A DNA stretch of 64,000 nt from Sphingomonas beigongshangi (GTDB lineage Bacteria > Pseudomonadota > Alphaproteobacteria > Sphingomonadales > Sphingomonadaceae). Below are positions 18,421 to 27,331 of the stretch, piece after piece (the first letter of the stretch is position 1; the number at the start of each line of letters is the position of its first letter). The stretch lies in contig NZ_JADHDT010000003.1 of assembly GCF_016820445.1 (NCBI RefSeq), positions 62,001 to 126,000 of the forward strand, given 5' to 3'. The position numbers and the translations under genes were made by a program. The notes below the pieces were generated by a model. That model did not search any database and was not told the origin of the DNA. It saw only the letters and a list, made by a program, of their open reading frames with translations.

Positions 18421-20333
18421 GCCCAATAGTCCCGCATGCGCGCGCGTCGTTCGCGCCGCCAGCGGCCGATGAGCGACAGCGCCCCACCCAGTGCCACCAG
18501 CGCACCTCCCAGCCAGATCAGCGTCACGAACGGTTTCCACCACAGGCGCAGCTGCCAGCGGCCATTGGCATCCGGCTGGCCCAGCACGGTGTAGAGCTGA
18601 CCGTCCCAGAAGGTCGCGATCGCGCTCTCGCTCGTCGATGTCGGCGGCGTCGAGAAGAAGCGGGATTGCGGGCGCAACACGGTGAGGTCGTCGTCCCGCG
18701 TTGCCGACAGCCGCGCTTCCAACGCCGACCAGCCTTCGCCGATCACGGGCTTTATCCCGTCGAGCCGGACCGTGAACGGCCCGACGCGCGCGGGCTGGCC
18801 GACGGTGACCGCGAGCAGCGTCTCCTTGGTGAAGGCGCTGTCGGAGGCCATGCCGGCGAGACTCACCGCGATTCCCAGGTGCGCGACGACCATGCCCCAG
18901 GTGAATAGCGGGGTGCGCAACGGGTGGCGACGGATCACCGGCAGGATGCTGGCCACCGCGAGCCCCGCAGCGAGCGAGAGCCCGATCGTCGGCAGAACGG
19001 GTATCGGACCGAACGCCACCAGCGCCGCCGCGGCGAAGCAGGTCGCGGCGATCGGCCAGGTCAGCCGGCCGGTCAATTGCCCGGCATCGTCGCGCCGCCA
19101 GCGGATGAGCGGCCCGGCCGCCATGACCACTACGAGCGCGAGCGCGATCGGCCCCGCCGCCTTGTTGAAGAAGGGCGGCCCGACCGACAGCTGCACGCCG
19201 AAACTCGCCGCGACGAGCGGGTAGAGCGTGCCGATCAGCACGACGCCCAGGATGACCGACAGCAGCAGGTTGTTGATGACGAGACCGCCCTCGCGACTGA
19301 CCGGCTCGAAGGTCGTGCCGGCCCGCACCGTGCCGATCCTCGCGCCGAACAGCGCCAGCGCGCCGCCGATATAAAGTGCGAGCAGGGCCAGGATGAACGC
19401 ACCGCGCCTTGGGTCGACGGCAAAGGCATGGACGCTGGTCAGGATGCCGGAGCGGACCAGGAATGTCCCGATCATCGACATGGAGAAGGCGACGACCGCC
19501 AGCATCACGGTCCAGGCGCGCAGTCCGTCGCGCGTCGCGAGCACGGTGACCGAGTGGAGCAGCGCGGTGGCGGCGAGCCAGGGCATCAGCGAGGCGTTCT
19601 CGACCGGGTCCCAGAACCACCAGCCGCCCCAGCCCAGCTCGTAATAGGCCCAATAGCTGCCGGCGGTGATACCGATCGTCAGGAAGATCCAGGCCGCCAG
19701 CACCCAAGGGCGCATGGCCTTGGCGAAGGCGGGACCGACCTGTCCCGTCACCAGCGCCCCGACCGCGAAGGAGAAGGCGACCGATATGCCGACATAGCCG
19801 ACGTAGAGCGTCGGCGGATGGAAGGCGAGACCAGGATCCTGCAGCAGCGGATTGAGACCCAGTCCGTCCGGCGGCGCCGGGCTGACGCGGTCGAACGGGT
19901 TGGAGGAGAACAGCAGGAAGGCGTAGAAGCCGAGCGCCAGCGCGGCCTGTGCGCCGAGCGTCGCGATCAGCGTACGCGCGTCCAGACGCCGCTCCAGGAT
20001 CGCCACCGCTCCGCCGGCGAGGCCGAGGATGGTGACCCAGAGCAGCATGGACCCCTCATGATTGCCCCAGGCGCCGGCGAACTTGTAGATCCACGGCTTG
20101 GCGGCCGCGCTGTTCTCGACGACGACCCGCACCGACATGTCGGAGGCGAGGAAAACGGCGATCAGCGCCGCCATGGCGGCGGCGGCGAAGCCGCCTTGCA
20201 GGATGGCGACGGGACGCACGCCGCCGACCAGCGCCTCCTGCCCGCGCGCGACCGCAGCGGCGGCGAGCACCAGCTGCAGCGCGGCGAGCGCGGCGGCGAA
20301 CCACAGCGCGGCAAGGCCAGCCTCCGCGATCAT
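18417..20333 (-). CDS. ccmF: Cytochrome c heme lyase subunit CcmF
   Basis: A 638-residue polytopic membrane protein. The heme-handling motif WGGWWFWDPVENASLMPW is at about residue 235 and GNHEGSMLLWV, another CcmF marker, near residue 91. Together with CcmH and the TPR partner it attaches heme to CXXCH apocytochromes at the periplasmic face. It overlaps ccmE upstream and ccmG downstream by four bases each. Confidence 0.97.
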   Translation of the reverse strand: MIAEAGLAALWFAAALAALQLVLAAAAVARGQEALVGGVRPVAILQGGFAAAAMAALIAVFLASDMSVRVVVENSAAAKPWIYKFAGAWGNHEGSMLLWVTILGLAGGAVAILERRLDARTLIATLGAQAALALGFYAFLLFSSNPFDRVSPAPPDGLGLNPLLQDPGLAFHPPTLYVGYVGISVAFSFAVGALVTGQVGPAFAKAMRPWVLAAWIFLTIGITAGSYWAYYELGWGGWWFWDPVENASLMPWLAATALLHSVTVLATRDGLRAWTVMLAVVAFSMSMIGTFLVRSGILTSVHAFAVDPRRGAFILALLALYIGGALALFGARIGTVRAGTTFEPVSREGGLVINNLLLSVILGVVLIGTLYPLVAASFGVQLSVGPPFFNKAAGPIALALVVVMAAGPLIRWRRDDAGQLTGRLTWPIAATCFAAAALVAFGPIPVLPTIGLSLAAGLAVASILPVIRRHPLRTPLFTWGMVVAHLGIAVSLAGMASDSAFTKETLLAVTVGQPARVGPFTVRLDGIKPVIGEGWSALEARLSATRDDDLTVLRPQSRFFSTPPTSTSESAIATFWDGQLYTVLGQPDANGRWQLRLWWKPFVTLIWLGGALVALGGALSLIGRWRRERRARMRDYWA

Positions 20334-20764
20334 TTCGTCAGCGTCTTCGTCTCGTGCATGGCACCCGCGACCTGCGGCGGCATGTACTTCTCGTCGTGCT
20401 TGGCGAGCAGGTTGGTCGCGGTAAAGCTGCCGTCGGGATTGAAATGCCCCTCGGCAACGACGCCCGACCGTTCGCGAAAAAGGTCGGGGGCGATGCCGCG
20501 GAACGTCACGGGCGTCGTCGCCAGCCCGTCGCCGACGACGAAGCGGATCGTCACGCCATCGGCGGCCCGCACGATCGATCCCGCCTGCACCATCCCGCCC
20601 AGCCGCACCTCACGACCGAGCGGCAGGCCGTCGCGGCGTGCGTCCGAGGGCGCGTAGAAGAAGCTGGCCTGATCCCGCAGCGCGGACAGCGCGAGGAGCC
20701 CGGCGCCGACCATCGCGGCGAGCGCGAGCAGGACGAGCGTCAGCCGCTGGTTCTTGGCGGTCAC
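20330..20764 (-). CDS. ccmE: Heme chaperone CcmE
   Basis: A 144-residue periplasmic heme carrier with one N-terminal anchor helix (about 8-28) and an OB-fold domain. The heme-linking histidine and partner tyrosine are in LAKHDEKYMPP near residues 122-126. Heme arrives from CcmC and leaves to CcmF. It is in the middle of the overlapping ccm operon. Confidence 0.96.
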   Translation of the reverse strand: MTAKNQRLTLVLLALAAMVGAGLLALSALRDQASFFYAPSDARRDGLPLGREVRLGGMVQAGSIVRAADGVTIRFVVGDGLATTPVTFRGIAPDLFRERSGVVAEGHFNPDGSFTATNLLAKHDEKYMPPQVAGAMHETKTLTK

Positions 20765-20865
20765 TTCTCGGCCCGCCGCATCGCGATCCAGCTCGCCAGG
20801 GTCAGCACCGCGGCACCGCCCAGTGCGACGACATAGGCGACGGTGACGAAAGGCCAGGGATTCAT
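20761..20865 (-). CDS. ccmD: Heme exporter protein CcmD
   Basis: A 34-residue single-helix membrane protein (helix about 5-28, then basic RRAEK). Size, position between ccmC and ccmE, and ATGA overlaps with both identify it. CcmD stabilises the CcmC-CcmE complex. Confidence 0.88.
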   Translation of the reverse strand: MNPWPFVTVAYVVALGGAAVLTLASWIAMRRAEK

Positions 20866-21602
20866 GCGCGGGCCATCCGGCGCATCCGCGCCTCTGCCTT
20901 CGTACGGGCGAGAATCATGCGCATGCGCATCAGCACGATGCCGGCGAACAGCAAGGTCGCGCCGATGCCGGTGAAGCCCAGCGGCCACAGGATGCTGGCA
21001 TCGATGCTGGAGCGCGTCAGGCTGATCGACGGCCCCTGATGCAACGTGTTCCACCAGACGACCGAATAGCGGATGACCGGCAGCAGCACGGTGCCGGCGA
21101 TACCGTAGAGAGCAGGTATGCGCCCGTCGCCGCCGCGATCGGCGTCCGCGCGGGCAAGTGCCATGTAGCCGCAATAGACGAAGAACAGCAGCAGCATCGA
21201 CGTCAGCCGCCCGTCCCATTGCCACCAGGTTCCCCAGGTCGGCCGTCCCCAGATGGCGCCGGTGACGAGACAGATGGCCGCGAACGTCGCGCCCGGAACC
21301 GCGATCGCGCGCGCCGCGATCTGGGCGAGCGGGTGGCGCCAGATCAGGAATGCCGCGCTCGCCACCGCCAGCCCGCTCCAGCCGACCATGCCGAGCCAGG
21401 CTGCGGGTACATGGACATAGAGGATACGGACCGTTTCGCCCTGCAGATAGTCGGCGGGCGTGCGCGTCAGTCCCGCCCAGCTGCCGAAGGCGAGCAGCGC
21501 CAGCCCCGCCAGCGTCAGCACCGGCGTCAGGGGCCGGGCGATGCGCAGGAAACGCGCGGGATTGGCGAGGGCGTGGAGGCTCGGCACGATCGTGCGGGTC
21601 AT
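20862..21602 (-). CDS. ccmC: Heme transporter/ligase CcmC
   Basis: A 246-residue six-helix membrane protein with the tryptophan-rich motif WGRPTWGTWWQWD near residue 119. It presents heme to CcmE. The ATG at 21602 gives a leader MTRTIVPSLHALANPARFLR like other CcmC proteins. It is the first gene of the operon; ccmA and ccmB, often directly upstream, are absent from this window. Confidence 0.95.
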   Translation of the reverse strand: MTRTIVPSLHALANPARFLRIARPLTPVLTLAGLALLAFGSWAGLTRTPADYLQGETVRILYVHVPAAWLGMVGWSGLAVASAAFLIWRHPLAQIAARAIAVPGATFAAICLVTGAIWGRPTWGTWWQWDGRLTSMLLLFFVYCGYMALARADADRGGDGRIPALYGIAGTVLLPVIRYSVVWWNTLHQGPSISLTRSSIDASILWPLGFTGIGATLLFAGIVLMRMRMILARTKAEARMRRMARA

Positions 21603-21653
21603 AGCAGGAATGCGCACGCCGCCAAGCCGCCACGCAGGTTCGACGCGACGGTC

Positions 21654-21690
21654 CGCCACCGCCCTTCCCCGCGTGGGAGGGGCGGTGGCG
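21654..21690. repeat. REP-like palindrome upstream of ccmC
   Basis: A perfect 11-bp inverted repeat, CGCCACCGCCC paired with GGGCGGTGGCG, with an inner CTTCCCC/GGGAGG pair. It lies between ccmC and the dehydrogenase gene, and could serve as a terminator for the latter. Confidence 0.55.
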
Positions 21691-21705
21691 CCTAGCCCCT
21701 ATCGA

Positions 21706-22758
21706 TCAGCCCCGCCCGATCAGGCGGCGCGCGATCGTGTCCGCGACTTCCGCAGCCGGGCGGCCGGTCCGATCGCTTTCGTCCCACACTTCGTTGAGGT
21801 GCGCGGGGATCTTCTCGATGCGGGCCATCACCTCGGCCTCGTCACCCTGTCCGAGATATTCGAGACCGACATTGATAATGCCGCCGGCGTTGATGACGTA
21901 ATCCGGCGCGTACAGGATGCCGCGCTCGTGCAGGCGATCATAGTCCTCGCGGGTCGCGAGCTGGTTGTTCGCGCCGCCCGCGACCACCTTCGCGGTCAGC
22001 GTCGGGATCGTCGCCTCGGTCAGGATGGCGCCCAGCGCGTTCGGGCTGAAGATATCGGCTTCCACGCCCAGGATGGTTCCCGCGGCGACCGCCTGGCCGC
22101 CCAGCTCCTGCGCAAGCGCCTGCGCACGGGCCGCATCGACGTCGGCGAGCGTCAGCGTCGCGCCATCCCGTGCGAGCAGCCGGGCGAGACCGCCGCCCAC
22201 CGATCCGACGCCCTGGATCGCGACGTGCACGCCCTTCATGTCCGTCGCGCCCAGCCCACGCTGCGCCGCCGCCTTCACGCCGAGATAGACGCCGTGCGCC
22301 GTATAGGGACCGGGGTCGCCGCCCGCCGCGCCGCTCTCGACCGGCAGGCCGGAGACGTATCTGGTCTCTCCGGCGATGACCTTCATCCGCGCCTCGGACA
22401 TGCCGACGTCTTCCGCCGTGACATAGCGGCCGCCAAGCGACTCGACGGCGCGACCGAAGGCCTTCAGCTGCGCTTCGCTGATCACGGCGCCGGGCTTGTC
22501 GGCGAGGATCACGCCCTTGCCGCCGCCGAGCGCCAGATTGGCCATGGCGTTCTTGAAGCTCATGCCGCGCGACAGGCGCAGCGCGTCGGTCACCGCCTGG
22601 TCGCCCGCCGCATAATGCCAGAAGCGCGCGCCGCCGGCCGCCGGCCCCAAATGCGTCGAATGGATCGCGATGATCGCGCGCAGGCCCGATTCGGGATCGG
22701 TGAAGGCGTGCACGCCCTCGTGGCTGTCGAAATCGGGAAGATCCCACACCGAGGTCAT
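21706..22758 (-). CDS. Leu/Val/Phe-type amino-acid dehydrogenase
   Basis: A 350-residue NAD-dependent oxidative deaminase of the Glu/Leu/Phe/Val dehydrogenase family. The N-terminal domain carries GPAAGGARFW and the catalytic-lysine run LALGGGKGVI (about residue 77). The C-terminal Rossmann domain shows VAIQGVGSVGGGLA at about residue 176, and GGANNQLA is also present. It converts branched-chain or aromatic amino acids to 2-oxo acids; the exact substrate cannot be read by eye. The ATG at 22758 with GGAG is preferred over a longer frame that runs into tRNA-His. Confidence 0.9.
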   Translation of the reverse strand: MTSVWDLPDFDSHEGVHAFTDPESGLRAIIAIHSTHLGPAAGGARFWHYAAGDQAVTDALRLSRGMSFKNAMANLALGGGKGVILADKPGAVISEAQLKAFGRAVESLGGRYVTAEDVGMSEARMKVIAGETRYVSGLPVESGAAGGDPGPYTAHGVYLGVKAAAQRGLGATDMKGVHVAIQGVGSVGGGLARLLARDGATLTLADVDAARAQALAQELGGQAVAAGTILGVEADIFSPNALGAILTEATIPTLTAKVVAGGANNQLATREDYDRLHERGILYAPDYVINAGGIINVGLEYLGQGDEAEVMARIEKIPAHLNEVWDESDRTGRPAAEVADTIARRLIGRG

Positions 22759-22860
22759 GACCTGCTCCGCTGCATAATGTTGTTGCGGGGAGCGGTAATA
22801 TTCTTTCCCCGCACTTTTGGCCAGCCCTGATCGGCACTTAGCAAAAAAGGACAGGAGAGA

Positions 22861-22938
22861 TGGGGCGACCGACGGGACTTGAACCCGCAACTTCCGGCAT
22901 CACAAGCCGGCGCTCTAACCAATTGAACTACGGTCGCC
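22861..22938 (-). tRNA. tRNA-His (GTG)
   Basis: The minus strand folds as a tRNA with acceptor GCGACCG/CGGTCGC, anticodon loop TTGTGAT (anticodon GTG), T-arm GCGGGTTCAAGTCCCGT and encoded CCA. The discriminator is C and an encoded extra G faces it at the 5' end, both hallmarks of bacterial tRNA-His. Confidence 0.94.
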
Positions 22939-23080
22939 GCGAAGGCCCGTGCCCCTACGAGGGAGGCGGGGCTTCGTCAAGTTGCCGCAGACGTTTTTGC
23001 GCGGCGCCGCGCGAAGCAGCACGGCCGGTCGCTGCGTAATCGTCGCTTCTCCGGGCGTTGCATCACCCCGGCCGGTACGT

Positions 23081-23794
23081 TCAGAAGCTACCCTGGATCG
23101 TCAGGCGATACCCGCTGCCCGAAGGCGTGAAGCCTGCCGCCGCCAGCCGCTCGGCCGCGACGGGATCGGTGGCGGCGATCCGCATCTGCGCGCTGTAATG
23201 GCCGTCGGCCGTCACCCGCAGCTCGACCCCCTCCGTGCCCGCCTGGCTTGCAAGCGGCAAAAGCAACGCCGTGCCGTCGCAGCGCGCATTGCCGGAAAGC
23301 TGGGTGGGCAGCGGCACGCCACCGGCGTCGCCGACCAGCGTCGCCCGCACCCGTCCGTCGGCCGCTTCGCAGGATGCGTCGGCGAAGCGGATCGTCACAT
23401 CCTCCAGGATCAGCGAGGTGACCGGCAGCGGCGCGAAGACCCGTCCCGTCGGCAGCGTCGCGGTGACATGATCGAGCGCGCGGCGATGGCGGCTGATCGT
23501 GATCGCGCCACGAAGGCCGCCAAGATCGTCTTCCAGGCCGATCCTGGCCCGTCCGATCAGCAATGCCAAAGGCGAGACGCCCGCGTGGAGCGTGCCGAGC
23601 GACAGGTCGCCGAACCGCGCCTCCACCAGTCGCCCGTCCCAGACAGATCCCTCGACGCTGCGCGCGCTGAACCCCTCTTCGCCGAGCCCGATCCAGCCCA
23701 ATGCCAACCGCATCGGCAGGAACAGCAGCAGCGCGGCGACCAGCATCGCGCCGAACAGGGCCGTAGGCCCGGTTCGCAAGCGCAGGCGCCTCAT
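23081..23794 (-). CDS. gspN: Type II secretion protein N
   Basis: A 237-residue inner-membrane protein with one N-terminal helix (about 12-33) and a periplasmic domain typical of GspN (SVEGSVWDGRL, VSPLALLIGRA). GspN is an accessory of the type II secretion assembly. It is the last gene of the operon and overlaps gspM by four bases. Confidence 0.85.
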   Translation of the reverse strand: MRRLRLRTGPTALFGAMLVAALLLFLPMRLALGWIGLGEEGFSARSVEGSVWDGRLVEARFGDLSLGTLHAGVSPLALLIGRARIGLEDDLGGLRGAITISRHRRALDHVTATLPTGRVFAPLPVTSLILEDVTIRFADASCEAADGRVRATLVGDAGGVPLPTQLSGNARCDGTALLLPLASQAGTEGVELRVTADGHYSAQMRIAATDPVAAERLAAAGFTPSGSGYRLTIQGSF

Positions 23795-24261
23795 GACGCG
23801 CGCGCCCTGACGACGAGGTCGGCGGAGACGCTGCCATCACCATTATCGTGCCAGGTCGCGCTGTCCACCAGGACGCCGCTGCCCTCGAGGTCCGCGATCC
23901 AGCGCGACAGCGCGGCCGGTCGTGCGGCCTGGATGGAGGTATGGACGCGCCCGCCGGTGCGCTCGTCCAGCGTGGCGAGGACGAAGCCGGCGCTCTCCGC
24001 CTGCGCGCGCAAGGCGTCGGCAAGGCTGCCCGTCAGCGGTACGCGGCGACCGGCGGCACGAATGGCGTCGATTGCGCTTTCCGTCGTGCCAAGGCGGACA
24101 ACCGCGTCGGCGTGCCGCTCGCGCGCGCTCGACAGGCCGTCGCGCACCGGTCGCACGATGCCCGCCCAGAGGATGGTCAGCACGGCAAGGCCGAGCATCA
24201 CGAGGATCAGGCGCTTTTCGCGCAGCGATCGCCCGTCGAACCAGGCGCGGAAGGCGGTCAT
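23791..24261 (-). CDS. gspM: Type II secretion protein M
   Basis: A 156-residue bitopic membrane protein: short cytoplasmic N-terminus, helix at about 18-38, then a ferredoxin-like periplasmic domain. GspM pairs with GspL to hold the ATPase GspE at the membrane. It starts four bases before the gspL stop. Weakly conserved by sequence, it is called mostly from position, size and topology. Confidence 0.85.
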   Translation of the reverse strand: MTAFRAWFDGRSLREKRLILVMLGLAVLTILWAGIVRPVRDGLSSARERHADAVVRLGTTESAIDAIRAAGRRVPLTGSLADALRAQAESAGFVLATLDERTGGRVHTSIQAARPAALSRWIADLEGSGVLVDSATWHDNGDGSVSADLVVRARAS

Positions 24262-25331
24262 CGCCGGGTCACCGTCATCTCTCCCGTCACGCGGCCGTTG
24301 GCCGCCTGGAACACGCCTGCCTCGACTGTGAAGCCGGCCCTTTCGAGCGCGCGCTTGAGGTCGGTCGGCAGCGACTCCCGCGCCGCGGCGACCGACAGGC
24401 GCAGGTCGCCGTTCGGCTGGAAATCGAGACCGGTCAGTTCCGTCCCCGGTGTCGCGCGGATCGCCGCATAGACCGCGGCAGCCGTGGTGGTGAAGCCCAG
24501 GCCCGGCCCGCGCACGTTGCTGAGCCGCTCGACCAATTGCCGGTCGACGTCGGTGACGGTCTCCCCACGGGCAAGACCGGTGCGTCCCAGTGCCTCCGCG
24601 CGTGCTTCCAGCGCATCCGCGCCGAAGCTGTATTTGGCGATCCGGACGAGATCGATGCTCAGCGTGACGAGCAGGATCGCCGCGGCCATCGTGCCGAGGC
24701 GACGCACATGCGCCCAATCGATGCCGATCCGCCGCCGGCGCGCGAACGCCCCCTGCCGCAGATCGAGCGGCGGTGCCGCGACGGCCGCGCGCAGCGCATC
24801 GTCGAGCGCCTCGCCGGTCAGGCTCTCGACCGGCACGTCGCCGACGACGAGCGGCGTCAGCAGGGGATCGTCGGCGAAAGCGGTGGCGCGGCCCCGCATC
24901 ATGCCGGTGCCGGCGATGGTGCCGTGGACATAGCCTTCCACGGGACGGGGCAGGAGCAATGGCGCCGGGATCACCATCTGCGGATCGATCCCGTGCGCGG
25001 CGAGGTCCGCGAGCCAGCCCGCCATCGCACCGCGATCGACCACGGCGATGGCGCGGTCGCCCTCCCCCTCGGGTCCGACCGCGATGTGCAGCTCGGCGAT
25101 CGGTGCGGCGCTCGCCTCCGCCACCAGCAGCCTGGCGGCCGCCACCGCCTGCGCGGTGGAGCGCGCCGGAAGGTCCGCCCAGTGCAGCGTCACCGATTCC
25201 GCCGGTGCGATCGCGACGATCGCATCCTCCAGCGCCGGCAGCCCCTCGTCACCATGGATCGCGCCGGTGTCGGCCACGCGCAGCCAGCGCCAGCCGAGAT
25301 CGATCGTCGGAAGGAAGAGCAAGGTCGTCAT
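24258..25331 (-). CDS. gspL: Type II secretion protein L
   Basis: A 357-residue inner-membrane protein with an actin-like cytoplasmic N-terminal part (about 1-205), a membrane helix near 222-240 and a periplasmic domain. GspL binds the GspE ATPase. ATGA overlaps link it to gspK upstream and gspM downstream. Confidence 0.9.
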   Translation of the reverse strand: MTTLLFLPTIDLGWRWLRVADTGAIHGDEGLPALEDAIVAIAPAESVTLHWADLPARSTAQAVAAARLLVAEASAAPIAELHIAVGPEGEGDRAIAVVDRGAMAGWLADLAAHGIDPQMVIPAPLLLPRPVEGYVHGTIAGTGMMRGRATAFADDPLLTPLVVGDVPVESLTGEALDDALRAAVAAPPLDLRQGAFARRRRIGIDWAHVRRLGTMAAAILLVTLSIDLVRIAKYSFGADALEARAEALGRTGLARGETVTDVDRQLVERLSNVRGPGLGFTTTAAAVYAAIRATPGTELTGLDFQPNGDLRLSVAAARESLPTDLKRALERAGFTVEAGVFQAANGRVTGEMTVTRR

Positions 25332-26314
25332 AGGTCATCGCCCCATTGCCGCGAGACGAGCCGCACGGGAAGCGTCGTCGCATCGATCAAGGCAGTTTCC
25401 TTCAGATCCGCCTGACCGCGCGTAACGTCGATGCCGAGCGAGAACCATTGGCTCTTCAGCCCGAACTGCCCCCTGTTGGCGGGCACGACGCCATTGGCGG
25501 AAGCGAGATTCAAAAACGCGTCCGTGCTCGCGAACCCCTGCGGCGGCCGGCGCAGGATCATCGACCGCGCGGCGTCCACCGAAAGCGAATCGCCGAACAA
25601 CATCGCGACCAGCGGCGCCTGTTCCGGGGTAAGCGTGTTGATGTTCAGCGTCGTGGCCTGCGCCTTGGGCAGGGTGCACAGCCACGGTCGCAGCTTCGCG
25701 TAGATGTCGGGCGTGACTCCGTTCACCGCGCGCAGCTCGCTGGGATCGGCCATCAGCGTGCCGGCGGTGCGATAGGGTATGTCCTTGGCCAGGTAGGTCT
25801 GGTCCTCCGCCCCTCCCGGCAAGGCATTCTGGTCGCTGTCGATCCAGTCGGTCGCCGCCGCGGCGATGGCCTCTCCTGCCTGCGTCGGTACGCCGACCAG
25901 GCGCATCAGTCGCACGAACTGGACGCGCTGCTCGAAATATTCGGTATAGGTCCCCTGCAACGGACCGGGCCGCACCAGGCTGTTGAGGTTGAAGCAATTG
26001 CCCCCGTCGGTCACGCGCGCGACCGCGGCACCCCCGCCGGGCAGCGGCAACGGGATCGGTCGTCCGCTCCACCCGCCGGCCAGCGTCACCGAATTGCCCG
26101 CCTGCCGGAGCAGGTCGGTGACCCGGGTCGTCGCCAGCACCTCCGCGGCACGGGCGAAGGCCCGCGCCTGCTCGCCATCCGCGGCATTGCCGGCAAGGCG
26201 CGTCGACAGACGTAGCTGCTCCAGCGCGGCGCCGGCCATCACGGCGATGACCGCGACCAGCATCAGGACGGTGAGCAGGGCCGCCCCCCGCTCTCGATCA
26301 GGCGGGCGGCGCAT
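25328..26314 (-). CDS. gspK: Type II secretion minor pseudopilin K
   Basis: A 328-residue minor pseudopilin that with GspI and GspJ caps the pseudopilus tip. It has an N-terminal prepilin segment (RERGAALLTVLMLVAVIAVM) and the typical large extra domain with INTLTPEQAPLVAML near residue 237. The ATG at 26314 fits the prepilin leader; it overlaps the gspJ end by 17 bases. Confidence 0.93.
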   Translation of the reverse strand: MRRPPDRERGAALLTVLMLVAVIAVMAGAALEQLRLSTRLAGNAADGEQARAFARAAEVLATTRVTDLLRQAGNSVTLAGGWSGRPIPLPLPGGGAAVARVTDGGNCFNLNSLVRPGPLQGTYTEYFEQRVQFVRLMRLVGVPTQAGEAIAAAATDWIDSDQNALPGGAEDQTYLAKDIPYRTAGTLMADPSELRAVNGVTPDIYAKLRPWLCTLPKAQATTLNINTLTPEQAPLVAMLFGDSLSVDAARSMILRRPPQGFASTDAFLNLASANGVVPANRGQFGLKSQWFSLGIDVTRGQADLKETALIDATTLPVRLVSRQWGDDL

Positions 26315-26945
26315 TGGGCATCTGTCCGACAGGCATCGCGGGCGGCGGCAGATAACCCGTGCCGACCAGCGTGACGATTCGCAGCACGCTGCCGTTCGTA
26401 CGCCGGACGACGAGTTCCGCCGCCTGGGGCAAGGCGGCGCCCTGCGTCCCGTCCCAGCGATCGCTCCACGCGCCGCGCAGCCGATAGCGCGCACCGACGC
26501 CGGCCACGCCAGTGAGCAGCGGCACCGGCGTCAGCGCCGCGGCGCCGTCGATCATCGGATAGGCGATCCGCAGCAGGGTGCCGTCCGCGACGCGATAGGC
26601 GACCTTTTGCGCGCTCGCCCGCGGCGCCGCGTCGATATTGGCCCAGCCGGTGCGCACGAACAGCATCTGGCCGTCGGGCCCGCCGGTGAAGGCCGGCAGC
26701 ATCTGTCCGGCCTCGTCGCGCGCGGGCCGGTCGATCGCCTGCCCCAGATCGCCGGACACCAGCGCGATGGTCCGGTTGAGCGCACCGATGTCGTCGAGCC
26801 GCGTCGAGGTTGCGCCCTGCGCACGGACGCTGAACGACAGGATCGCGACGCCCGCAGCCGCGATCATGCCGAAGATCAGCAGGGCGATCATCACCTCGAC
26901 CAGGGTGAAGCCGGCCTCCGTCCTGCAGGGCGTGCGCGGCCTCAC
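26298..26945 (-). CDS. gspJ: Type II secretion minor pseudopilin J
   Basis: A 215-residue pseudopilin with the cleavage and helix segment EAGFTLVEVMIALLIFGM starting near residue 10. The start is GTG at 26945, overlapping the gspI stop (GTGA); longer upstream frames have no support. It forms the pseudopilus tip with GspI and GspK. Confidence 0.92.
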   Translation of the reverse strand: MRPRTPCRTEAGFTLVEVMIALLIFGMIAAAGVAILSFSVRAQGATSTRLDDIGALNRTIALVSGDLGQAIDRPARDEAGQMLPAFTGGPDGQMLFVRTGWANIDAAPRASAQKVAYRVADGTLLRIAYPMIDGAAALTPVPLLTGVAGVGARYRLRGAWSDRWDGTQGAALPQAAELVVRRTNGSVLRIVTLVGTGYLPPPAMPVGQMPNAPPA

Positions 26946-27328
26946 GGCTGTGCGTCCGGCGGCCGGACCACCGTCGCCCGGCCGATCGTCGTCCCGCGAC
27001 GATCCGCGACCGCGACATCGATCCGCACGATCTGTGCATTGCCCGTCGGCCGCACCTCGCGCACCCAGTTCCACGCGCGTCCGGCGTTCGTCTCCACCCC
27101 CGCGCTGCGCCCGATCGTCGGCGTGCGTGCCTCCGTCGCCGCCTCGATCGCGACATTGCGCGCGACCAGATTCGCCACCATCGTGTCGTCGAGGATCGTC
27201 GCGCCGCGGACCGTCGCGCTTTCCAGCCGCACCAGCGCCAATACGGCAAGGCTGAACACCGCGAGCGCGACCATGATCTCGATCAGCGTGAAGCCCGCTT
27301 GCCGTGACGAGGGTGCGCGCGCGGCCAT
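26942..27328 (-). CDS. gspI: Type II secretion minor pseudopilin I
   Basis: A 128-residue pseudopilin with prepilin site QAGFTLIEIMVALAVFSL near residue 10. It starts three bases after the gspH stop. It nucleates the tip complex. Confidence 0.93.
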   Translation of the reverse strand: MAARAPSSRQAGFTLIEIMVALAVFSLAVLALVRLESATVRGATILDDTMVANLVARNVAIEAATEARTPTIGRSAGVETNAGRAWNWVREVRPTGNAQIVRIDVAVADRRGTTIGRATVVRPPDAQP

Positions 27329-27331
27329 GGT

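Noticed and set aside
18924..20657. 577-codon plus-strand frame across ccmF
   Set aside because: Shadow of ccmF/ccmE: low complexity, many Arg and Gln residues, no ribosome site.
22759..22890. Longer N-terminus for the amino-acid dehydrogenase
   Set aside because: The extra frame runs into the tRNA-His gene and the ATG at 22758 has a good ribosome site.
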